Positions 7,745 through 15,837 of a stretch of 32,612 bases of DNA are shown here, one piece after another. The first letter of the stretch is position 1. Every line of letters starts with the position of its first letter. The stretch is from assembly GCA_039180865.1 (NCBI GenBank), contig JBCDCZ010000013.1, forward strand, positions 1 through 32,612. Direction: 5' to 3'. The notes under the pieces are model-generated. The model searched no databases and was not told where the DNA came from. It saw nothing but the letters and a program-made list of their open reading frames with translations. This stretch comes from JBCDCU01 sp039180865. Its GTDB lineage: Bacteria; Pseudomonadota; Alphaproteobacteria; Rhizobiales; JACESI01. Both the position numbers and the translations under genes were made by a program.

Positions 7745-10187
7745 GCGTTCTATTCCCACCCACGCCCGCGCGGTCATTATCGGTGGCGGGATCGCCGGCT
7801 GCTCGGTCGCCTATCATCTTGCAAAACTCGGCTGGAAGGATGTCGTCCTCCTTGAGCGCAGGGAACTCACGTGCGGAACCACCTGGCATGCCGCTGGATT
7901 GATTGCGCAATTGCGCGCATCGAAAAACATGACGCGGCTCGCCAAATACAGTCAGGAGCTTTATGGCGACCTTGAAGCGGAAACCGGCCTTTCTACCGGT
8001 TTCAGGCGCTGCGGCTCGATGACGGTCGCGCTCACCGATGAGCGGCGTGAGGAAATCTTCCGACAGGCAACCATGGCGCGCGGTTTCGGTGTTGAGGTCG
8101 AAGAAATCTCACCGAAAGAAGTGAAAGAGAAATACGAGCATCTCAATATCGACGGCGTAACCGCAGGCGTTTATTTGCCGCTCGATGGTCAAGGCGATCC
8201 GGGCAACATCGCCCTTGCGCTTGCAAAAGGTGCCCGCATGAACGGCGCACAGATCTTTGAGCAAACCAAGGTGACCTCAATTCATAAAGAAAACGGTCGG
8301 GTCACTGGTGTTTCCTGGCAACGGAGCGAAGAGGCCGGGACAATCGATGCGGACTTTGTGGTCAATTGCGGTGGCATGTGGGCTCATGAAATCGGCCGTA
8401 TGGCCGGTGTCGCCGTCCCGCTTCACGCCTGCGAGCATTTTTATGTGGTAACAGAAGCCGTATCCGATCTGTCGCAAATGCCGGTTCTTAGAGTGCCGGA
8501 TGAATGCACCTACTAAAAAGAAGATGCGGGCAAGTTTTTGATCGGCGCCTTCGAACCGGTCGCAAAGCCCTGGGGCATGAACGGTATTCCGGAAGATTTT
8601 TCTTTCGACCAGCTTCCGGAAGACGTCGATCATTTCGAACCGATTCTCGAAATGGCGGTGAACCGCATGCCCGTTTTGGCAGAGACTGGCATTCATACCT
8701 TCTTCAATGGCCCAGAGAGTTTCACGCCCGACGACGCGTATCATCTTGGTGAAGCGCCAAATCTCAGAAACTACTTCGTCTGTGCGGGCTTCAACTCGAT
8801 TGGAATTCAGTCTGCCGGCGGTGCGGGAATGGCGCTTGCCGAATGGATGGAAGACGGACGCCCGCCGTTTGATCTCTCTGATGTCGATATCCGTCGCATG
8901 CAATCCTTTCAGGCAAACCGGACCTATCTCTTTCAGCGGTCAACAGAAACGCTCGGCCTGCTCTACGCCGACCATTTTCCCTATCGACAAATGGCGAGTG
9001 CCCGAGGGATCCGGCGGTCCCCCTTCCATGAGCATCTAAAACGCGAAGGCGCTGTTTTCGGCGAGCTCGCAGGTTGGGAACGCGCAAACTGGTTTTCAAA
9101 TCCCGGCGAGGAAAACGACTACCGCTATTCCTGGAAACGTCAAAACTGGTTCGACAATCAGCGGGCCGAACATATGGCAGTCCGGAAGAATATCGGCATG
9201 TATGACATGAGTTCTTTCGGCAAGATCAGGGTCGAAGGGCCTGATGCCGCCGATTTTCTGAACCGGATTGCCGGCAACGAAATGAACGTCGCCATAGGGC
9301 GGATCGTCTACACACAGTTTCTGAACGAGACGGGTGGCATTGAAGCTGATGTCACCATCACGCGTTTGGGCGAGACCTCGTATCTCGTCGTCACGCCGGC
9401 GGCGGCCCTCACCCGCGATCTCTCCTGGCTCAACCGCCATAAACATGACGATCGGGTCGCCTTAGTCGATGTAACGGCGGGCGAAGGTGTCCTGGCGATA
9501 ATGGGGCCAGACGCTAGAACACTTCTAACACGCGTGTCTCCGCACGATTTCTCGAATGAGAACCACCCGTTCGGCATGGCGAAAGATATCGAACTCGGAA
9601 TGGGTCTCGCCCGCGCCCATCGCGTTTCCTATGTGGGTGAACTCGGTTTCGAGATCTATGTCACTGCTGACATGGCTGCCCATGCGTTCGAGACGCTCTA
9701 CGCAGCGGGTCAGGATCTCGACCTGAAACTCTGCGGCATGCATATGATGGATTCCTGCCGGATCGAAAAAGCGTTCCGCCATCTCGGCCATGACATCACC
9801 GATGAGGATCACGTGCTGGAGGCTGGCCTTGGCTTTGCTGTAAAGCTCAACAAGCCGGATTTCATTGGTCGCGAAGCGGTGCTGCGCAGAAAGGAAGCAG
9901 GGCTTCAACAACGCCTTGTCCAGTTCTTACTGGAGGACCCGGAACCGCTTCTCTTTCACAACGAAGCCATTGTCAGGGACGGTGAAATCGTCTCGACCGT
10001 GACCTCGGGCAATTATGGTCACTTCCTGGGCGGCGCAATCGGCCTTGGCTACGTGCCCTCCGAAAACGAAGACGCCGCGACTTTGCTTGGATCGCGATAT
10101 GAAATCGAAATCGCCGGAACACGCGTTCCGGCCAAGGCATCCCTTGCTCCGCTTTACGATCCGAAGGGAGAGCGGATGAAAGCGTAA
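7737..10187 (+). pseudogene. Second FAD-dependent oxidoreductase-GcvT fusion (DMGDH/SarDH family), interrupted by an in-frame TAA
   Basis: This is a paralogue of the gene at 4836, with 816 codon positions. The N-terminal part has the dinucleotide motif GGGIAG, then ELTCGTTWHAAG with the flavin-linking His. Codon 260 is TAA (8514-8516), directly after DECTY and before KEDAGK. Beyond it the same frame stays open for 556 codons through the rest of the FAD domain, GCV_T (SYVGELGFEIY) and GCV_T_C to a normal stop. The paralogue and my recollection of related bacterial proteins place Tyr or a hydrophobic residue here, so one substitution from TAC or TAT explains the stop. There is no frameshift. 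The truncated 259-residue product would lack the substrate site and the folate module. A TTG (8538) or ATG (8577) could restart translation but without a good ribosome site. It could be a recent pseudogene, a sequence error, or read-through. Confidence 0.85.
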
Positions 10188-10270
10188 GCGCGCGAGGTAT
10201 TACGGCGACGACAATATGGGAAGCACGTGCAAAGGCGAGGATGAGCGCAAGCGGCTTTTAGGGAGGAAAC

Positions 10271-11824
10271 ATGTCGGACGAAACCACGGATCAAGGCGCA
10301 AGCCGCAGTAAACGCCGTGCTGGGGGGCGAAAAGCCCGCATTGCCGCCCGTCAGTCTGCCTTGCCAATGGATATGCGCCCCATTTGGCCGGGACTCGAAG
10401 GCGGGCGTTACAATCCGCTCACTGAAGAAGATGTTGGCCGTATTCACAATGCCGCCCTCGACGCACTTGAGGAAATCGGCCTCAGCGATGCCCCGCAATC
10501 AGGGATAGATTACCTGACCGGTGCGGGCGCAATTCTCGGGGATGATGGCCGGATCCGCTTTCCACGCGCTCTCGTTGAGGACATGCTGGCCGTCGCTGCC
10601 CGAGACATCACGGTTTGTGGCCGTGATCCGCGCCATGACCTCGAACTGACCCGCAACCGGGTCTATTTCGGAACCGCCGGTGCGGCTGTCCACCTCGTCG
10701 ATGTCGAAACCAACAATTATCGGGATTCGACCTTGAAGGATCTCTTGAGTGCTGCCCAATTGGTCGATGCACTGGATAACATTCATTTCCTCCAGCGCCC
10801 CATGGTACCCCGGGATATTGAAGACAATCTCGAAATGGATCTGAACACGCTTTACGCCTGCTGCCAGGGGACCTTGAAGCATATTGGAACCAGTTTTTCA
10901 GATCCCTCCCACGTGGCCCCTTGCATGGAACTCCTCCACGTGATCGCAGGCGGTGAAAAGGCTTGGCGCGCTCGGCCCTTCGTTTCGAATTCAAACTGCT
11001 TCGTCGTTCCGCCGATGAAGTTCGCAACGGAAAGCTGCGAGACCATGGAGAATTGCATCCGAGCGGGGATGCCGGTTCTCCTCTTGTCCGCGGGCCAGGC
11101 GGGCGCGACTGCCCCTGCTCCGCTTGCAACCGCTATTGTTCAAGCTGTTGCTGAATGCCTCGCAGGCCTTGTCTATGTGAACGCGATTTCTCCCGGTTAC
11201 CCGGCCATCTTTGGAACCTGGCCATTTGTCTCCGACTTACGGTCGGGCGCAATGTCCGGCGGGTCAGGCGAGCAGGCACTTTTAACGGCGGGCTGCTCGC
11301 AAATGCACCGTTTCTACGGTCTTCCGGGCGGTGCGGCTGCTGGTATTTCCGACGCAAAAATGCCCGACATGCAGGCTGGCTGGGAACAGGGCATCTCCAA
11401 TGTGATGGCCGGTCTTTCCGGCCTCAATATGGTCTATGAATCGGTTGGAATGCACGCGTCGCTTCTCGGCTTCTGTCTGGAATCGCTTGTCCTCGGCGAT
11501 GACATGCTCGGACAGGTTCAGCGTTGCGTCCGAGGGATCGATGTGACGGATCAATCGATCAGTCTTGAGACCATGCGCGATGTTTGTCTGTCGGGTCCCG
11601 GCCATTATCTCGGCCACAACCAGACTTTGTCCCTCATGCAGTCGGAATACGTTTATCCTTCGCTTTCAGACCGCACGAGCCCAAAGGAATGGGCGGAGGT
11701 CGGCAAACCTGTCCTGATCAACGAGGCTATCAAACGTAAGAACCAGATTTTGGCGGCAGCCCCCTGTCACATCAATTCGGAAACTGAAGCCGCACTGAGA
11801 GCTGCCTTCCCCATACATGTGTGA
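10271..11824 (+). CDS. Trimethylamine methyltransferase (MttB) superfamily protein, non-pyrrolysine type
   Basis: This 517-residue protein matches the MttB family over most of its length, with a Lys/Arg-rich N-terminal tail of about 30 residues. Landmarks are YFGTAGAAVHLVD, MFGTWPF-like IFGTWPFVSDLRSG, and FYGLPGGAAAGISDAKMPD. Family members move a methyl group from a quaternary or tertiary amine to a corrinoid protein. True trimethylamine MttB uses pyrrolysine at an in-frame UAG; here the frame has no internal stop, so this is the non-pyrrolysine subgroup, whose characterised member MtgB demethylates glycine betaine. A good Shine-Dalgarno (AGGGAGGAA) precedes the ATG. It sits 83 bases after the interrupted flavoenzyme. 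No corrinoid-binding partner is encoded in this window, so the methyl acceptor is unknown. Confidence 0.9.
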   Translation: MSDETTDQGASRSKRRAGGRKARIAARQSALPMDMRPIWPGLEGGRYNPLTEEDVGRIHNAALDALEEIGLSDAPQSGIDYLTGAGAILGDDGRIRFPRALVEDMLAVAARDITVCGRDPRHDLELTRNRVYFGTAGAAVHLVDVETNNYRDSTLKDLLSAAQLVDALDNIHFLQRPMVPRDIEDNLEMDLNTLYACCQGTLKHIGTSFSDPSHVAPCMELLHVIAGGEKAWRARPFVSNSNCFVVPPMKFATESCETMENCIRAGMPVLLLSAGQAGATAPAPLATAIVQAVAECLAGLVYVNAISPGYPAIFGTWPFVSDLRSGAMSGGSGEQALLTAGCSQMHRFYGLPGGAAAGISDAKMPDMQAGWEQGISNVMAGLSGLNMVYESVGMHASLLGFCLESLVLGDDMLGQVQRCVRGIDVTDQSISLETMRDVCLSGPGHYLGHNQTLSLMQSEYVYPSLSDRTSPKEWAEVGKPVLINEAIKRKNQILAAAPCHINSETEAALRAAFPIHV

Positions 11825-11929
11825 AATTTCGTCAAAATCGTGGAACCGAAAAATCGTGAATTCCGATGATTGGAATCAATAACTATATCGGCCATGGGAG
11901 AACATTGGTAACCCATCAGGAGAAGATTC

Positions 11930-12358
11930 ATGATCGCAGGCCGTATCCTTTCAGCTGCCCTGATTGCAGCTGTTTTCATCATTCCCTCTGTTCAGGCACA
12001 CGAGCATAAGGAAGCCTTCGAAGGCCCCAAACAGGGCAAACATCTCACCTTCAAAACACTCGACGATATCGATTTGAAGAATGAATTTCCCGGAGGAGAA
12101 GGGAGGGGCTTTCGCGCCCGTTATTGGGAAATTGGACCCAAGGGTGTCGTTCCTGTCCATGATCACACAAACCGCCCTGCGATGATCTATGTCGTTCAAG
12201 GAGAGATTTATGAGCATAGGTCGGATAAGAAAGAACCCATTCTTTATCGCGCGGGAGATTTGTCAGTCGAAGCAGAAGGTGTAAAGCACTGGTGGGAAAA
12301 CAGATCCGAGAAGACCGTTATCCTAATGGGCTTCGACATTTACGAAAAAGGCAAATAG
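11930..12358 (+). CDS. Exported cupin-domain protein
   Basis: This 142-residue protein has an N-terminal signal peptide (hydrophobic core AALIAAVFII, likely cleavage after VQA at residue 23), so it should be periplasmic. The rest is a single cupin-2 barrel. Candidate metal ligands are His77 and His79 in PVHDHTN, Glu92 in VVQGE, and His120 in GVKHWWEN, the usual three-His-one-Glu set. Function is not known; exported cupins of this kind include putative dioxygenases, isomerases and binding proteins. A ribosome site (AGGAGAAG) precedes the ATG. It follows the MttB gene by 105 bases, so it may have its own promoter. Confidence 0.82.
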   Translation: MIAGRILSAALIAAVFIIPSVQAHEHKEAFEGPKQGKHLTFKTLDDIDLKNEFPGGEGRGFRARYWEIGPKGVVPVHDHTNRPAMIYVVQGEIYEHRSDKKEPILYRAGDLSVEAEGVKHWWENRSEKTVILMGFDIYEKGK

Positions 12359-12390
12359 AGCGCCGCGCACAAAACATAGCAAAACGGGTC

Positions 12391-12419
12391 GGGGCAGCAC
12401 AACCAGGCGGCAGTGCCCC
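12391..12419 (+). terminator. Possible terminator after the cupin gene
   Basis: A 6-bp stem, GGGGCA (12391-12396) with TGCCCC (12414-12419), has a 17-base loop and is followed shortly by ATTTTCTT. The large loop and weak T-tract make this only a candidate. It lies between the cupin stop and the MFS start. Confidence 0.3.
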
Positions 12420-12454
12420 TCCCATTTTCTTGAGACAAACGGGGCAGGTTTTAA

Positions 12455-13648
12455 ATGCGATTTGTGATTGAAGGAGCACTGCGTGGCGATGGAACCCGTG
12501 CAGTCTTGCAAAGAAGCACGATCATCGCGCTGACCAGTTTCTTCACACTGATCGATCTTTTCGGATCTCAGGCTCTTTTGCCCAAGCTTGTGAACGCGTT
12601 CGACACCGATCTTGCGACAATGGGCCTTGCCGTTAACGCATCAACCTTCGGCATGGCGATATCCGGCCTCGTCGTCGGTTGGTATTCTTCAAAAATCGAC
12701 CGTAAGCGGGGGATTTGGCTCAGCCTCGTTCTGCTCAGCATTCCAACAGCTTTTCTGGGTGTTGTGACGGACGTCTATCTCTTTATGGCGCTTCGCGTTC
12801 TACAAGGTGTCTTCATGGCCGCGGCGTTCACGCTCTCCATGACGTATCTCTCGGAACAATGCGACATCACTGCTGCGAGCGGTGCAATGGCCGCCTACAT
12901 CACCGGGAATGTCGCCTCGAACCTCTTCGGAAGGCTCCTTGCCGTTGGGACAGCTGATGCCTTTAGCCTTGAGGTTTCCTTCTTTATCTTCGCAGGCCTC
13001 AACCTCGTCGGCGGTTTGTTTGCGTATTCGCTGATCGGTCCGAAAGACACCGTACCCCCGCGCGATGATGGCTTAAGCCCGCTCAAAGCGTGGAAAGCCC
13101 ATCTGTCACGACCGGAACTCGGCGCCGGCTTCTTGATTGGTTTTCTGATCCTACTCGTCTTCGTCGGCGTCTACACTTATGTGAACTTTCACCTCGTGAC
13201 GCGGTTTTCGCTTTCGCCTGATGCTTTGGGGCTCGTCTATCTTGTTTTCATTCCATCTCTTTTCACAACGCCATTCGCGGCACCAGCAGTTCGGCGTTTT
13301 GGCCCCCGCCCGATCTTCTGGTCAGCATCCACAGTCACCATCGCAGGGATTGCAGCAACCCTCGCACCGTCATTGCCGCTTGTTCTCATCGGCCTTGCCC
13401 TTATCGGGATGGGGACCTTCTTTGCCCAGGCCGCGGCAACAGGCTTTATCGGGAAAGCTGCCAAGACCAACCATGCAGCGGCCAATGGCCTCTATCTCAC
13501 GAGCTATTACATTGGCGGTCTTGTCGGAGCCTTCTCGCTCGGCGCGATCTATCAGGCAGGTGAATGGCCCCTCGTGGCCATGTCCGTGGCAGGAGCAATG
13601 ACCATCGCTGCCATTTTGGCAATCTTCCTGAAAGTGAAGGCGGACTGA
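12455..13648 (+). CDS. MFS transporter
   Basis: This 397-residue inner-membrane protein shows about 12 hydrophobic segments. It has the major-facilitator loop motif between helices 2 and 3 (GWYSSKIDRKRGIW, a form of GxxxDRxGRR) and a central cytoplasmic loop near residues 195-215. It is probably a proton-coupled solute importer or exporter; the substrate cannot be read from sequence. It is the last plus-strand gene of the methyltransferase region, 96 bases after the cupin gene, and converges on the CMD gene with only 18 bases between them. The start ATG has a weak upstream AGG; the first 20 residues precede helix 1. Confidence 0.85.
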   Translation: MRFVIEGALRGDGTRAVLQRSTIIALTSFFTLIDLFGSQALLPKLVNAFDTDLATMGLAVNASTFGMAISGLVVGWYSSKIDRKRGIWLSLVLLSIPTAFLGVVTDVYLFMALRVLQGVFMAAAFTLSMTYLSEQCDITAASGAMAAYITGNVASNLFGRLLAVGTADAFSLEVSFFIFAGLNLVGGLFAYSLIGPKDTVPPRDDGLSPLKAWKAHLSRPELGAGFLIGFLILLVFVGVYTYVNFHLVTRFSLSPDALGLVYLVFIPSLFTTPFAAPAVRRFGPRPIFWSASTVTIAGIAATLAPSLPLVLIGLALIGMGTFFAQAAATGFIGKAAKTNHAAANGLYLTSYYIGGLVGAFSLGAIYQAGEWPLVAMSVAGAMTIAAILAIFLKVKAD

Positions 13649-13666
13649 CCAGGTAAGTGTCAGGCG

Positions 13667-14047
13667 CTAAAGCATGCCGCGTTCGTCGAGCACCTTGCGT
13701 GCAACGCGGAAACATTCAAGTGACTGCGGAACACCGCAATAGATACCGATCACGTGAATGATCGCGCGGATTTCCTCTTTGCTGACGCCGTTGTTAAGCG
13801 CGCCACGGCAATGGGTTTCCCATTCCGTCATCTTGCCGAGCGCTCCGATCATTGCGAGGTTCATCATCGAGCGGGTTTTGAGATCGATTGTCTCGTCGCC
13901 CCAACCGAACCCCCAACACCAGACGGTCATGGCTTCCTGGAAAGGACGGGTGAAATCGTCTGCGGCGGCAAGGTTCTTCTCGACATATTCAGCACCGAGC
14001 GTTGTTTTGCGTTTTTCAAGGCCGGTCTCAAACAGATCGTCGTTCAT
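13667..14047 (-). CDS. Carboxymuconolactone decarboxylase family protein
   Basis: This 126-residue all-helical protein resembles gamma-carboxymuconolactone decarboxylase (PcaC) over its whole length. It has KTRSMMNLAMIGALGKMTEWETHCRGAL-type helices, then NNGVSKEEI and IYCGVPQSLECF. The AhpD-type Cys-x-x-Cys motif is absent, so a peroxidase role is unlikely. No other protocatechuate gene lies nearby, so assignment as the true PcaC enzyme is not supported. Its ATG overlaps the glycosyltransferase stop by four bases (ATGA, 14044-14047), placing it at the end of that operon. This is an odd partnership. Confidence 0.85.
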   Translation of the reverse strand: MNDDLFETGLEKRKTTLGAEYVEKNLAAADDFTRPFQEAMTVWCWGFGWGDETIDLKTRSMMNLAMIGALGKMTEWETHCRGALNNGVSKEEIRAIIHVIGIYCGVPQSLECFRVARKVLDERGML

Positions 14048-14901
14048 TTTGGATCCTCCTCTTTGATGGACCGCTCCTTTTCACCAGCTCGCCCCGAAAG
14101 GACCCGCGCATAAGGAGCATCGGATTTTTGATTGCGTTCGGCCTCATACGCTTTTGCGACCCGCAGGAAACGTGAATAGGCGTAGAGAATGGAAATCACG
14201 ATCCCCCAAAGGCCATAGAAACAGTGTCTCCGATGGAAATAGGCCTTGAAGAAAGCGAGCGGAAACTCGGTGACGATGCGATAGGCCGGAAGCCGCTTTC
14301 CACGCACTTTGAGATCACGCAACTGGAGATCGGAATAGGCGTTCACCTTCGCGGTCTGTTGGGCGAGAGAGCGTTGCGAATAATGGAGGATCTCGCCGGA
14401 GAGTTTCCCGGCACGCGCGCCGTCACCCGGAAGCACATCATCATGGACGAGCGAGTCGCTAAACCGGGCCTTCGTGCGATTGTAGAGTTTGATACGCCGT
14501 GCCCGAAACGCATGCCACGGCGGCTTTTCTTCAAAGGCGAATAGGGTTGCAAGCCTCACCCAGTAATAGTCAGCGTCAGCAATTCTTCCAGTTTTCAGGA
14601 GATCCTCGATTTCCGTTCGCAATGCGCTTGAGATCGGTTCATCGGCATCGAGCGTCAGGATCCAATCGTGTTCACAGGCTTCTTCGGCGAAGACTTTCTG
14701 GGGACCAAAGCCGTCCCATTCACGAAAGAGAACGCGCGCGCCCAACGCCTCGGCGATCGCGATCGTCCGATCCGTGGACCCGCTGTCAACGACAAGTATA
14801 TCGCTGGCGAGCCCTCTGACGCTTTCGATCGTCATACCGATCCGGTCTTCTTCATCCTTGGCGATGATGAAACAGGAAAGAGGTATGGCTTGATCGGACA
14901 T
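14044..14901 (-). CDS. Family 2 glycosyltransferase, WaaE/KdtX-like
   Basis: This GT-A fold enzyme probably adds a sugar to lipopolysaccharide core or another cell-surface glycan. The product has CFIIAKDEEDRI at its start, then VVDSGSTDRT and the nucleotide-sugar/metal motif LDADEP. Its middle section resembles WaaE/KdtX proteins, and a hydrophobic stretch with LWGIVISILYAYS lies near the C-terminus, suggesting membrane association. I chose the ATG at 14901 (285 residues); a GTG at 14925 would add eight residues, and neither has a strong ribosome site. It lies 33 bases after the upstream glycosyltransferase gene and overlaps the CMD gene downstream, so the three form one operon. Confidence 0.85.
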   Translation of the reverse strand: MSDQAIPLSCFIIAKDEEDRIGMTIESVRGLASDILVVDSGSTDRTIAIAEALGARVLFREWDGFGPQKVFAEEACEHDWILTLDADEPISSALRTEIEDLLKTGRIADADYYWVRLATLFAFEEKPPWHAFRARRIKLYNRTKARFSDSLVHDDVLPGDGARAGKLSGEILHYSQRSLAQQTAKVNAYSDLQLRDLKVRGKRLPAYRIVTEFPLAFFKAYFHRRHCFYGLWGIVISILYAYSRFLRVAKAYEAERNQKSDAPYARVLSGRAGEKERSIKEEDPK

Positions 14902-14934
14902 GAATAGGTTTTCCGGCTCGCTCACATCCGCGAC

Positions 14935-15675
14935 CTAAGCGATCAACCCAAACCGGCGCAACCGCTTTTTGATAGAGTTCAACCATTTCTCAGGGCGCGT
15001 GATCGGCCGATAATGGATTGGATCACGGACAGTCCGCCGATGGCCGAGATGGCGCACAGCGCCCTCTTCCAAAGTCAGTATGTGGTAGCCGGCTTTCTTG
15101 AAATAGAGGCTTGCTTCTTTCTCATGACCGAGTTTGGTGAAGGATTTTCCGATGAGCTCGTACTCCTTCATGCGACGAAGGCCCGGATTGAATGAATATC
15201 CGAAGTAGGTCGGGTGAAGATCCGGCGCGATTTCCCGGAACTTGACCCCGGCGACCTCCTGCAGTTCACCCTGGAGCGCCCAGTCATAGACTTCCGAGTG
15301 GTCACGAAAAACCACCTGGACTCCCTTCTCGTCATGGTCGAGAAGCGGGATTGACTCCTCAATATAGCCCGGCCGGTAAAACTCCCAGTCATCCTCGCAG
15401 TGGAAAATGAACTCTCCGGTGACCTCAGCATAGGCCTTGTCTATCGAGGCCATCTGCCCGATCTGGGGATTGTTCACGATGACCCTGGCATCGGGAAAAC
15501 CAGCGCGCGCAACCACATCACGGACCGTTTCGTCACCGGAATCTTCTATAACGATCATCTGGTGAAGCGGATAGGTATTTGTCTTCTTGAAACTGACAAG
15601 TGTCTCTTCAAGAAGATCGAAGCGACGGCAGCTTGTGAGCACGAAAGAGACTTTACGCAGGTCCATGGGCGCCAT
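14935..15675 (-). CDS. Family 2-like glycosyltransferase
   Basis: This 246-residue protein begins with a GT-A Rossmann-like half: SFVLTSCRRFDLLEETL, then MIVIEDSGDE. The acidic motif HCEDDWEF stands at the expected place for the DxD metal site. The C-terminal part is basic (RPEKWLNSIKKRLRR). It probably transfers a sugar to a surface polysaccharide or lipid; donor and acceptor are unknown. It is the first gene of a three-gene minus-strand operon, divergent from the aminotransferase gene across about 160 bases. An alternative ATG three codons in (15666) is possible. Confidence 0.78.
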   Translation of the reverse strand: MAPMDLRKVSFVLTSCRRFDLLEETLVSFKKTNTYPLHQMIVIEDSGDETVRDVVARAGFPDARVIVNNPQIGQMASIDKAYAEVTGEFIFHCEDDWEFYRPGYIEESIPLLDHDEKGVQVVFRDHSEVYDWALQGELQEVAGVKFREIAPDLHPTYFGYSFNPGLRRMKEYELIGKSFTKLGHEKEASLYFKKAGYHILTLEEGAVRHLGHRRTVRDPIHYRPITRPEKWLNSIKKRLRRFGLIA

Positions 15676-15757
15676 TAATCACGGCGGTCCAGTTTCGCGC
15701 AACATCAGATACGACAACCGCGCAAAACTTGTTGAATTCAAAGCATCAATTATCTTT

Positions 15758-15786
15758 TTTTCATCTGCGCGCTCAGCTAGTATAAG
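15758..15786 (+). promoter_or_regulatory. Candidate promoter of the aminotransferase gene
   Basis: A -35-like TTTTCA (15758-15763) and a -10-like TATAAG (15781-15786) are separated by 17 bases. The predicted start near 15793 would put a GTGCCG/CGGCAC hairpin at the very 5' end of the transcript. The -35 match is only moderate. Confidence 0.4.
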
Positions 15787-15826
15787 GGCTTGTGCCGTCT
15801 ATCGGCACGGTCATCAATCACAAGCC
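15787..15826. repeat. Nested dyads before the aminotransferase start
   Basis: An outer perfect 8-bp inverted repeat, GGCTTGTG (15787-15794) with CACAAGCC (15819-15826), encloses a 6-bp hairpin GTGCCG/CGGCAC (15792-15797 and 15803-15808, 5-base loop). The two overlap by three bases, so full pairing of both is mutually exclusive in RNA. The outer arms could instead be a DNA operator over the start of transcription. It ends 11 bases before the ATG, where no good Shine-Dalgarno is seen. Confidence 0.5.
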
Positions 15827-15837
15827 TGGCCGGTCCC

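Noticed and set aside
8514..8516. The internal stop as a site for selenocysteine or pyrrolysine
   Set aside because: Those use UGA and UAG; this codon is UAA, and the expected residue from the paralogue is aromatic or hydrophobic.
8511..8520. The stop as the result of an indel in the adjacent run of five A
   Set aside because: The frame before and after the stop is the same, so a single indel cannot explain it; a substitution can.
8504..8752. Separate small gene across the stop region
   Set aside because: It is an out-of-frame shadow of the flavoenzyme gene, with no recognisable family.
10271..11824. Pyrrolysine-containing trimethylamine methyltransferase
   Set aside because: No in-frame TAG occurs in the 517-codon frame, so this is the non-pyrrolysine branch.
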